From contig JAGVOC010000415.1 in assembly GCA_020052975.1 (NCBI GenBank), forward strand, positions 1 through 5,360: 5,360 nucleotides of DNA. Reading direction: 5' to 3'. Positions 1-5,360 of the stretch are shown piece after piece (the stretch's first letter is position 1; the number at the start of each line of letters is the position of its first letter). The position numbers were made by a program, and so were the translations under genes. Source of the DNA: Desulfobacterales bacterium. Its GTDB lineage: Bacteria; Desulfobacterota; Desulfobacteria; Desulfobacterales; RPRI01. The notes beneath the pieces were generated by a model that saw only the letters and a list, made by a program, of their open reading frames with translations, searched no databases and was not told where the DNA came from.

Positions 1-1
1 A

Positions 2-184
2 AAGCTTACCGGCGCTTATGAAATTAAATGGTCCAGAACAATTACCACAGCACAGCTTACCGGCCTGAAATCTTTTCAGCAAGACTATCCGGATGTGCCT
101 TGTTGTGTCGTGTGCAATACTGATGAGCCTTACAGGCTTGGGAATATACTTGTCATGAACTGGAAGCAGTTCCTGGAGAAGTAG
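2..184 (+). CDS. C-terminal end of a DUF4143-type AAA ATPase (5' partial)
   Basis: An open frame enters from the left edge and ends at TAG 182-184, leaving 60 codons. It contains AYEIKWS, the E-x-K strand of the degenerate PD-(D/E)xK-like fold that closes DUF4143 ATPases. A helix (TTAQLTGLKSFQQDYP) follows, then a hydrophobic strand and a final helix ending in NWKQFLEK. The same order (E-x-K strand, helix with F..DYP, final hydrophobic segment) occurs at the C-terminus of the complete ATPase at 431-1564, which supports the family call. The ATPase motifs lie outside the window. These proteins are widespread predicted P-loop ATPases of unclear substrate. The gene stops 6 bases from the tRNA remnant, so by the integration geometry it lies on the flanking side of the junction. 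No start can be judged. Confidence 0.72.
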   Translation, partial: KLTGAYEIKWSRTITTAQLTGLKSFQQDYPDVPCCVVCNTDEPYRLGNILVMNWKQFLEK

Positions 185-190
185 ATTATA

Positions 191-247
191 TGGTGCCGGT
201 GGTGGGAGTTGAACCCACACGGAGTTGCCCCCACCGGATTTTGAGTC
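191..247 (-). other. Truncated tRNA-Leu(CAA) 3' fragment, putative attachment site
   Basis: The minus strand reads, in order: the 3' side of the anticodon stem-loop (CTCAAAA loop, anticodon CAA), a long class II variable arm (GGGGGCAACTCC), a T arm with GTGGG/CCCAC stem and TTCAACT loop, the acceptor strand CACCGGC, discriminator A and CCA at 193-191. The D arm, the 5' acceptor strand (GCCGGTG expected) and most of the 5' anticodon stem are absent. Homology stops just beyond base 247, where the stem should continue with GGCC-type bases but reads T and C. It is therefore not a functional tRNA. tRNA 3' halves are the usual crossover site of tyrosine integrases, and the displaced copy keeps only this part. 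The CCA end points left, so the inserted DNA should lie to the right. A decayed tRNA without integration is the alternative. Confidence 0.85.
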
Positions 248-251
248 AGTA

Positions 252-276
252 AACAGTCATTTTGGCTGTTTTTTCT
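252..276 (+). terminator. Rho-independent terminator 1
   Basis: AACAGTCA pairs with TGGCTGTT (8 bp with one G-T pair) around a TTT loop, followed directly by a T run (269-274). It would stop rightward transcription arriving from the partial ATPase gene, 68 bases beyond its stop codon and past the tRNA fragment. Confidence 0.65.
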
Positions 277-324
277 AAGCCCTTGATCTTAAGGAATAAT
301 TCTTTATTATCAAGGGCTTTTCTC
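277..324 (+). terminator. Rho-independent terminator 2
   Basis: AAGCCCTTGAT (277-287) pairs perfectly with ATCAAGGGCTT (309-319), an 11-bp stem whose loop can fold further (AAGGAAT with ATTCTTT). It is followed by a T-rich stretch (318-332). The T tract lies on the + strand, so it backs up terminator 1. Read from the minus strand the stem lacks a T run, so it is a poor stop for the ATPase gene coming from the right. Confidence 0.55.
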
Positions 325-331
325 TTTCTTT

Positions 332-371
332 TGAGTTGGCTGGAGTTGGTCGGAATTGTCAGGAATTTGCT
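332..371. repeat. Four imperfect 10-bp tandem units
   Basis: Four units of 10 bases begin TGAGTT, GGAGTT, GGAATT and GGAATT (at 332, 342, 352 and 362), each sharing the pattern (G/T)GA(G/A)TT followed by a variable T/G-rich half. CTGGAG (340-345) and CTCCAG (370-375) also form an inverted repeat around them. The exact 10-base spacing puts every unit on one face of the helix, as arrays bound by one protein often do. The array lies 85 bases from the putative attachment core, so integrase arm or accessory sites are one reading, but nothing proves it. Confidence 0.35.
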
Positions 372-430
372 CCAGACTATTACAAAATCATTACAATTTT
401 CAGGCTCGGTACTTCATAATTTTCCGCAGA

Positions 431-1564
431 TTATGCCAGAGCGAGCAGGAAGTCCTGACAGGGCTGTATCGTGATTCCGTCACGGAGGAGTTTTTCACGG
501 CCGCGATATAGAAGGAATCTCTTTGCCTCCGGATAATCCTCCCCAAAGGTTCTGAGCGCATTCATATCCCGCGGCTGCACCCGGGCGGAGTTTTTCACTT
601 CAATGGCCAAAAACAGGTCTTTTCCATAGACAACAAAATCCACCTCAGTCCCGGCGCTGGTACGCCAGTAATAAAGACTGGCGGCTGGATGACGGTAGTC
701 GATCCATGCCCTTAAATGCTGTGCTACCAATCCCTCCAGGGCTTGACCTCTTTTTTCCTCCGGTCGGTCGAGTGGCCCGGACGGGCGCAGGACATTGAAA
801 ACCCCGGCATCAAAGAAATAAAACTTGGGGTGTTGTGTCGTTGAGCGTTTGGCCCTTCTGGTAAATACCGGGAGCCTGAACGAGAGCAGCAGGTCTTCAA
901 GGATATGAAGATATCCCTCCACGACCTTGCGCTCGACGCCACATTCACGGGCGACATTGCTGACATTAAGGATCGATCCGTGCGAAAAGCTGACCGCTTC
1001 AAGAAACCGTGTGAAGTTGCCTACATTCCGCGTAAGTCCCTCCATCTGGACCTCTTCGCGCAGATATAGGTCCACATAAGCCTGAAGTGTATCCATCGGA
1101 TTGGCGCTGTCCAGGACGACCGGTATCATACCCTGATCAACGGCGTCTTCAAGCGTAAACCTGTTTTTTAGCTCGGCGACAATAAAAGGATGCATCCTGC
1201 GCATAAGCGCCCGCCCTGCAAGCATGTCCGCCCCTGATTTTTTAAGTTTCCTTGCGCTCGACCCAGTCAGAATGAATTGCCGTCCCTGCTTCTCTTCCAT
1301 GAGGCTGTGAACGACTTCAAGGATCTCCGGCACCTTCTGGACTTCATCAACGACGATCACCTTTTTATCAAGGTTGGCCATAACCAGTTCACGCAGTCTT
1401 TCGGGACGGGCCAGATAACTTCTGAAGACATCCGGCAGAAGGAGGTCAATATAAACAGCGTCAGGGAAGGAATCTTTGATAAGTGTGGACTTGCCTGTTC
1501 CCCTCGGGCCGAGCAGAAAAAAGCTTTTCTGTACGGGTTTGAATATGCGGATTACTTTTTCCAT
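431..1564 (-). CDS. AAA-family ATPase with DUF4143 C-terminal domain
   Basis: This is a complete 377-residue protein. The Walker A loop GPRGTGKST is at residues 19-27, Walker B VIVVDE at 69-74, and the sensor strand FILTGSS at 97-103, followed by the family's conserved A.KLKKSGADMLAGRA-like segment. Residues 160-180 (YLREEVQMEGLTRN) and a winged-helix-like stretch at about 183-235 belong to the DUF4143 half. The end carries a PD-(D/E)xK-like core: E307 and D309 in TEVDFVV, E322 and K324 in AIEVKNS. The length fits the family, which has no settled function; the nuclease-like residues look intact but activity is unproven. The ATG places Walker A at the usual distance. There is no clear Shine-Dalgarno, and a predicted transcript leader would be only about 15 bases. 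It follows the primase-helicase gene on the same strand after 166 bases. Confidence 0.88.
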   Translation of the reverse strand: MEKVIRIFKPVQKSFFLLGPRGTGKSTLIKDSFPDAVYIDLLLPDVFRSYLARPERLRELVMANLDKKVIVVDEVQKVPEILEVVHSLMEEKQGRQFILTGSSARKLKKSGADMLAGRALMRRMHPFIVAELKNRFTLEDAVDQGMIPVVLDSANPMDTLQAYVDLYLREEVQMEGLTRNVGNFTRFLEAVSFSHGSILNVSNVARECGVERKVVEGYLHILEDLLLSFRLPVFTRRAKRSTTQHPKFYFFDAGVFNVLRPSGPLDRPEEKRGQALEGLVAQHLRAWIDYRHPAASLYYWRTSAGTEVDFVVYGKDLFLAIEVKNSARVQPRDMNALRTFGEDYPEAKRFLLYRGREKLLRDGITIQPCQDFLLALA

Positions 1565-1598
1565 ATTTGGTCTAATTATGGAAATAATAATACCAAAT
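1565..1598. promoter_or_regulatory. Inverted repeat at the ATPase gene start, possible operator
   Basis: ATTTGGT (1565-1571) and ACCAAAT (1592-1598) are perfect 7-base inverted copies, with 20 bases between them. One arm abuts the start codon and the other overlaps the proposed -10 box. A dimeric repressor or an RNA hairpin over the translation start would both fit; no regulator gene lies beside it. Confidence 0.3.
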
Positions 1599-1615
1599 TA
1601 ATGAATTAAATGCAA
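1587..1615 (-). promoter_or_regulatory. Possible sigma70-type promoter of the DUF4143 ATPase gene
   Basis: On the minus strand TTGCAT (1615-1610) and TATTAT (1592-1587) are separated by exactly 17 bases. The -10 box matches TATAAT at five of six positions, while the -35 box matches only TTG. Transcription would start near 1580, about 15 bases before the ATG at 1564. The surroundings are AT-rich, so chance is a real alternative. Confidence 0.35.
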
Positions 1616-1730
1616 CCAAGCTCATACACCCATGGCGATAGAAATTTGCTACGGATATCGATGAATATGACGAAGTAATTCTATTGTCTCAGGAATAAGT
1701 GTGGTCGATCATAGGTGACCAACGCTTTTT

Positions 1731-4124
1731 TCATTCTCCTGATGGTAAATCAGGGGTTAATTCCCTAACATCTTGAACCGAATAGCCAATCGCCTTATAA
1801 CCCTTAAGCCTCTTTTCGTACATGCGTGTGAACATGGGGACATTCACATCCACATAATCATAAATCCGGACGACTTTTTTATTGTCATGCAGGCGGTGAA
1901 GACGGCCAGCGTACTGCTGAAGCGTTCCACGCCATGAAATTGGCATGGCCAAAAAGAGAGTATCCAGGCGGGCGTCATCAAACCCCTCACCTATATACCT
2001 GCCTGTGGCGATAAGCACCCTTTCTTCTCCATCGGGAATAGAGGCAATCTGTTCAGCCAAAGCCTTACGTTCCTTTTTCCCTGCTCCGCCTTTAAGCACA
2101 ATAACATTCCTGGCAAACCCTTTGAGCCGCTCGGCAAACCCATCTACATGTTCTGTTCGCTCGGTAAGAAGAAGCGGAGAACAACCTTCTTCAAGGGCAT
2201 TGAGAAGATCGTCAAATATGAGAGCGTTTCTTTGTTTATCCCTCATCATGGCCGCGTAAGCCGGCTGTATGCCATCCTCGACTCCTTCGAGTATCCTGAA
2301 ACTTGTATGCCGTGGGATAACCACATGCTCAAACGGCCTTTCATGGGCCTCTCTTCTGGCATCCCCACGGAAACGGATCGGTCCGCATTGCATTATGATG
2401 ATCGGGTGGTGGCCGTCTTTTCTAACAGGGGTAGCCGTAAGCCCTATAATATATTTGGCTTTCACCTGCCTTAGCACCTGTTCGAAACTGAAAGCCGAAA
2501 CATGGTGGCATTCGTCAACAATCACCTGTCCATATTCTGCCACGATGTCTTTAACCACACCCTTCTGGTTCAGGCTTTGAATCATGCCCACATCTATAAT
2601 GCCAGTTCTATCGCCGCGTCCGCCTCCTATCCTACCAATAGAATCCGTATTCAAAAATAACTTCAGCCGCTCATGCCACTGATCCATAAGAAGCCTTCTA
2701 TGCACCAAAACAAGCGTGTTTACTTTGCGCTCTGCAATAAGATATGCTGCTATCGTAGTCTTCCCAAATGCAGTAGGTGCACTCAATACCCCGATATTAT
2801 GCTTCAAAATCTCAGAAGCAGCTTTTTTCTGAATAGAGCGAAGCTCACCGTTGAAATTTGCTTCAATTGGTATTCCTGAATACTGCTCGTTCCTGATATC
2901 AGCTTTAATGCCGTGGGCTCTTAGAAGCTCAAGCGCCTCATCCAAAGAGCCGCGGGGAAGCCCTATATGTTTGTCAAAATCTTCGGCGCACGATATAATC
3001 CTCGGCTTGTCGTAGGTTGACAGGCGCATGGCCTGAGTCTTATAAAAATCTGGATTCTGAAATGCTGCCAGGCGGATAAGTCTGTTTATCATCCCTGCTG
3101 GCAGGTTCCTCCTATCGATGTAGACCATGTTTCCAACAACAATATCAACCTTCTCAGGGAAAGGCCCATCAATTGTCTTCTCCATCTTTCTTCCTGATGG
3201 CGGAAGTGTCCATGGGTCTTCATCTCCCTCTTCTGTCAGGCTCATTCGCACGCCGATAATTTTCCCTTTGCGCTGGGCTTCATTTACGATTGCTTCAACC
3301 TCCTCTTTTTGCATTTTCCTGATGCTTGAGAGAAAAGACCATTGATTGGGGTAAGGATTGAAGTCCCTATCGAGAAAAAGGGAGTGCCCCTTTTCTCGCG
3401 GTATGCGCTGAAGCGGAAGAGCGATAAGACTGCCGAAGCCTCCTTTTGGCATAGTGTCCTGGCTTGGGAAGAACCTATCGTAGGAATCAAGGCCCAACTG
3501 AGGATACCTTTCCATCGTATCTGTAAGAACGGCCGAGCCGAGCTTCCGGGCCAGTACCGCCTGGATAGGGGAATCGAAAAATATCCAGATGTGACCTCCG
3601 TTACCTGAGCGGGAGCGTTCGAGCGCCGCTGGAATACTCAGCTCCTCACAGGTCTTAAGAAATGCACCGGCATCTTCTTTCCATGTAGCTTTGTCGAAAT
3701 CCGCAGCTAAAAACCAGCAGGTCTCATCGGGAAGAATCGGGTAGACTCCCACAGTGCGCTTTCCTGTAAGATGGTGCTGGATTACATCATCTGTTACAGA
3801 AAGAAGTTCCCGGTTTTCGCATTCTGAGCACCTAATCTGTGGTTTGACGCAGAGTGGTCGTTTCCATTCGTTAGCACAGGCGGGAGCATAGCCGGATTTT
3901 CCGGTTCTTGCTTCCCATCTCATGGGATAAACGTCTTCTCGTCCACGAAAAAGACTGCGAAAGAGAGCAACCTTGTCTTCAGGGGATAAGCTTTCTGCCA
4001 TAGATACATTGGGTTTTTCTTCCGGGATGGCCATAAGCGACCTGAGCTTTTTGTTCTCTTCTCTCAGGCGAGCACACTCCTCAAGAGCTGCCTTCAGTTG
4101 TTTTGCGATATCTTCAGATGCCAT
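1731..4124 (-). CDS. TOTE conflict-system primase-helicase (AEP primase + SF2 helicase)
   Basis: This 797-residue fusion starts with a short coiled coil (about residues 4-30). A cysteine cluster (C83, C92, C99, C102) sits in a conserved YAPACANEW...CSEC region typical of the family. The archaeo-eukaryotic primase domain has D142-x-D144 in FLAADFDK as metal-binding motif, SGNGGH (173-178) before a WIFFD strand as nucleotide-binding motif, and KGGFGSLIALPLQ (227-239). An SF2 helicase follows: APTAFGKTT (449-457), LVLVHRR (471-477), DECHH (537-541), TATP (563-566), IATGRYIGEGFDD (705-717) and QQYAGRLHR (736-744), resembling XPB-like enzymes. The likely role is helicase-coupled nucleotide polymerisation in a DNA-conflict setting. 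No PLD-type HxK nuclease motif is seen, though I recall relatives carrying one. An in-frame TAA nine bases before the ATG limits the start. No good ribosome site is seen, so coupling to the overlapping upstream frame is likely. Confidence 0.88.
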   Translation of the reverse strand: MASEDIAKQLKAALEECARLREENKKLRSLMAIPEEKPNVSMAESLSPEDKVALFRSLFRGREDVYPMRWEARTGKSGYAPACANEWKRPLCVKPQIRCSECENRELLSVTDDVIQHHLTGKRTVGVYPILPDETCWFLAADFDKATWKEDAGAFLKTCEELSIPAALERSRSGNGGHIWIFFDSPIQAVLARKLGSAVLTDTMERYPQLGLDSYDRFFPSQDTMPKGGFGSLIALPLQRIPREKGHSLFLDRDFNPYPNQWSFLSSIRKMQKEEVEAIVNEAQRKGKIIGVRMSLTEEGDEDPWTLPPSGRKMEKTIDGPFPEKVDIVVGNMVYIDRRNLPAGMINRLIRLAAFQNPDFYKTQAMRLSTYDKPRIISCAEDFDKHIGLPRGSLDEALELLRAHGIKADIRNEQYSGIPIEANFNGELRSIQKKAASEILKHNIGVLSAPTAFGKTTIAAYLIAERKVNTLVLVHRRLLMDQWHERLKLFLNTDSIGRIGGGRGDRTGIIDVGMIQSLNQKGVVKDIVAEYGQVIVDECHHVSAFSFEQVLRQVKAKYIIGLTATPVRKDGHHPIIIMQCGPIRFRGDARREAHERPFEHVVIPRHTSFRILEGVEDGIQPAYAAMMRDKQRNALIFDDLLNALEEGCSPLLLTERTEHVDGFAERLKGFARNVIVLKGGAGKKERKALAEQIASIPDGEERVLIATGRYIGEGFDDARLDTLFLAMPISWRGTLQQYAGRLHRLHDNKKVVRIYDYVDVNVPMFTRMYEKRLKGYKAIGYSVQDVRELTPDLPSGE

Positions 4125-4672
4125 AAGCCATTAATTTTTCATTGCCTCTGCCAAGTTTTTCAAACCCTGTCAGGTCCCTGTAAAGCCTCTCATAGATGAA
4201 TGTTCTTAAAGTCTCAACCTTCCAATTATATCAGTATTTCTTCAGTTTCAGGATTCTGTGCAATTGTATCGATTCTTTTCTTCTGCCAAGAATATAAAGG
4301 CTCGTTCAATGAATATTCAGTTATTGGTCTTAACCCTCTCCCCGCATATTCAAGTGTTTTGAATAAATAACCCATGAATGATCCCGAATAGCGATAGCAA
4401 CGTACGCAGCCCTCAATGCGCTTTTGAATTAAATACTCATATCCTTTCCAACGGGAAATTTAGATGAAGCAGTTGAAAATCTGCGAAAGCAATATCCGGC
4501 GCTTGCTTCAAATAATATTCATCATTTTTCGTCGTGTACCAAACCTCTCAACTTGCGGTGGACATAGTAGTGGTGAAATAGTCGTTGTGGTCGTAACTTC
4601 ATATAGAAAATTAGCATTGGGTCGGCAGGAAACCCATTGTAAGCTAGCCTCTATAAGCTATAAGGTGTCCAT
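4114..4672 (-). pseudogene. Decayed gene of unknown family upstream of the primase-helicase
   Basis: Four protein-like minus-strand segments lie end to end in changing frames. Segment 1 (4672-4508) starts at an ATG with AAGGAG before it, meets TAG at codon 5 (4660-4658), then stays open through PNANFLYEV and CPPQVERFGT. Segment 2 (4547-4437) includes NDEYYLKQAPDIAFADF. Segment 3 (4459-4226) includes KGYEYLIQKRIEGCVRCYRY and ends in NPETEEILI. Segment 4 (4230-4114) includes WKVETLRTFIYERLYRDL and ends in EKLMAYGI. One nonsense change and three frame changes would join them into about 185 residues. The final TGA overlaps the primase-helicase start by 11 bases, as in coupled genes. I do not recognise the family. 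Segments 3 and 4 are most convincing, because a single extra base near 4228-4231 separates them. Sequencing errors, or chance open frames in segments 1 and 2, remain possible. Confidence 0.45.
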
Positions 4673-4676
4673 AATA

Positions 4677-4682
4677 CTCCTT
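4677..4682 (-). promoter_or_regulatory. Ribosome binding site of the decayed gene
   Basis: AAGGAG on the minus strand stands four bases before the ATG at 4672-4670. It is the clearest Shine-Dalgarno between the PIN gene and the window's left edge. It marks a former translation start although the frame is interrupted four codons later. Confidence 0.45.
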
Positions 4683-4784
4683 TCTTGTTTATTATTGATT
4701 ATTCGATTTGATGGCTGATACGTGGTGAATGATAATTTTTAGAATCAGAAAGATAGAAAAAAGATAAACAGAAAAATATGAAGT

Positions 4785-4822
4785 GAGTAAAAAGAATTCG
4801 TGACTTATTTAGGAGTAAAAAG
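4785..4822. repeat. Two direct copies of GAGTAAAAAG in the AT-rich spacer
   Basis: GAGTAAAAAG occurs at 4785-4794 and 4813-4822. The spacer 4673-4865 between the PIN gene and the decayed gene is AT-rich, with a marked purine bias on the + strand at 4741-4795, and holds no convincing gene. I see no strong terminator for the PIN gene; its own T-rich minus strand may serve weakly. The repeats could be binding sites or chance. Confidence 0.2.
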
Positions 4823-4865
4823 GGATCCCATTAAAATTCTTTAGGGAAGAACCTTTAACAATAAA

Positions 4866-5336
4866 TCATCCGGCAAGATTTAAGTTTTTAAAGTATGTCG
4901 CATAAAAACCGCGGTCTCTGGTCAGTAAAAGTTTGGCATGAGCAAGAGCATGGGCACCTATTATGAAATCACTAATAATATGCTGCCTGAACTTGACAGC
5001 GGATTTACATTCAGGACAGGTAATAGGGATAGCTTTACCGCAAACGGGGCACTGTAAAGCAATCTTTCTGTTTCTGGCATACTCTTTCCATGCTTTTCCC
5101 GCACGGTACAATACTTCTTTGTTAGAGGGCATCAGCCTTATTCCTGTGTCTGAGAAAAAATCGTTCAATTCCTGCTCATCTAAAAATTGAGAGGCTAACT
5201 CGGCGTATACAAGTTCACATATGATAAGCTGTCCCTTTGATAGGTATTCATTAAGTATTTTTTTCGAGGACGTCAAATGAGCTTCATCAGGTATCAGTAT
5301 GTCAAGTAAGATATTGGTATCTATCGCTGTTATCAT
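4866..5336 (-). CDS. PIN-domain ribonuclease toxin (VapC-like) with zinc-ribbon insertion
   Basis: This 156-residue protein starts with the PIN signature AIDTNILLD (D6). Further acidic residues stand at the expected places: E46 in ELVYAELA, D123 in ISDFIIGAHA and D141 in LLTRDRGFY. Together they would bind the metal ions for RNA cleavage. Between the third helix region and D123 lies an inserted knuckle with C96, C99, C107 and C110 (CPVCG, CPEC), able to hold one zinc ion. The C-terminus ends soon after the last PIN strand, so the domain is complete and somewhat longer than plain VapC owing to the insert. GAGG stands five bases before the ATG. The start overlaps the stop of the upstream frame by ATGA, the usual antitoxin-toxin arrangement, which favours a toxin over a housekeeping PIN nuclease. 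Its target RNA cannot be told from sequence. Confidence 0.82.
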   Translation of the reverse strand: MITAIDTNILLDILIPDEAHLTSSKKILNEYLSKGQLIICELVYAELASQFLDEQELNDFFSDTGIRLMPSNKEVLYRAGKAWKEYARNRKIALQCPVCGKAIPITCPECKSAVKFRQHIISDFIIGAHALAHAKLLLTRDRGFYATYFKNLNLAG

Positions 5337-5360
5337 GTGCCCCTCAGTTCATCAGTTATT
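5333..5360 (-). CDS. 3' end of a gene upstream of the PIN toxin, probable antitoxin
   Basis: Eight codons (reading ITDELRGT) and a TGA at 5335-5333 enter from the right edge. The TGA shares bases with the ATG of the PIN gene, a 4-base ATGA overlap that implies coupled translation. In VapBC-type operons this position holds the antitoxin. Too little is present to name its DNA-binding family, and the coding reading itself rests on the overlap and the absence of stops. Confidence 0.5.
5342..5345 (-). promoter_or_regulatory. Ribosome binding site of the PIN toxin gene
   Basis: GAGG (inside GAGGGG) on the minus strand lies five bases before the ATG at 5336-5334 and within the last codons of the upstream frame. 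It supports this start over downstream ones, as does the PIN signature at residue 6. Confidence 0.6.

Noticed and set aside
262..474. 70-codon open frame on the + strand
   Set aside because: It begins inside terminator 1, crosses both terminators and the repeats, and runs into the end of the minus-strand ATPase gene; it has no ribosome site and no family resemblance.
4425..4564. Protein-like + strand reading (contains DEAVENLRKQYPALA)
   Set aside because: It has no start codon or ribosome site and is antisense to the minus-strand segments, which form an ordered chain with a start signal at one end and a coupled stop at the other. It cannot be fully excluded without a search.
4625..4640. TGGGT...ACCCA hairpin
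   Set aside because: It has only five pairs, lies inside the decayed gene and has no T tract.
4464..4718. 84-codon + strand open frame
   Set aside because: Composition is erratic (runs of V, I and L), there is no ribosome site, and it is antisense to the decayed gene.
4823..4830. GGGATCCC palindrome followed by T's on the minus strand
   Set aside because: There is no room for a loop, and an 8-base palindrome is common by chance.
4838..4858. Small minus-strand hairpin (TTCTT/AAGAA with T run) after the PIN gene
   Set aside because: The stem is only five A/T-rich pairs, too weak to call a terminator in AT-rich DNA.
1..5360. CRISPR array, complete insertion sequence or integrase
   Set aside because: No regularly spaced repeats, transposase motifs or paired terminal inverted repeats were found, and no integrase signature appears in any open frame.

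Overview
The window looks like the edge of a mobile defence or accessory island in a bacterium of middling GC content. The best lineage clue is the 3' half of a bacterial tRNA-Leu (anticodon CAA, CCA encoded), whose sequence recalls Desulfobacterota-like genomes; that assignment is weak. No integrase, rRNA, CRISPR array or complete insertion sequence is visible.

Layout from left to right. (1) Bases 2-184 (+) are the last 60 codons of an AAA/DUF4143-type ATPase that begins outside the window. (2) Six bases after its stop lies a 57-base fragment of a tRNA-Leu gene, reading on the minus strand and cut off in the anticodon stem. This is the usual footprint of integration into a tRNA 3' end. The geometry (CCA end to the left, breakpoint to the right) puts the inserted DNA on the right, so nearly the whole window would belong to the island. 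(3) Two + strand hairpin/T-tract terminators (252-324) and a set of helically phased 10-bp repeats (332-371) follow. (4) A complete minus-strand AAA ATPase with a DUF4143 C-terminal half (431-1564) has its own possible promoter and an inverted repeat at its start. (5) A 797-residue minus-strand protein (1731-4124) carries an archaeo-eukaryotic-type primase domain fused to a superfamily 2 helicase. I recognise it as the primase-helicase protein of the TOTE conflict-system family. (6) Immediately upstream, and overlapping its start, are the remains of another minus-strand gene (about 4672-4114). It keeps a good ribosome binding site and start codon but seems broken by one nonsense codon and three frame changes. 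(7) At the right end, a minus-strand PIN-domain toxin-like nuclease with a built-in four-cysteine zinc knuckle (4866-5336) overlaps by ATGA the last codons of an upstream gene, as in VapBC toxin-antitoxin pairs.

All intact genes right of the tRNA fragment lie on the minus strand, so transcription runs toward the tRNA fragment. The decayed gene and the primase-helicase overlap and were probably translated together. The ATPase 166 bases downstream probably has its own promoter. The PIN pair is a separate unit. A primase-helicase, a PIN toxin and stand-alone DUF4143 ATPases together beside a tRNA scar fit a genome-conflict island. The most useful leads are the identity of the decayed partner gene and the boundary of the island.
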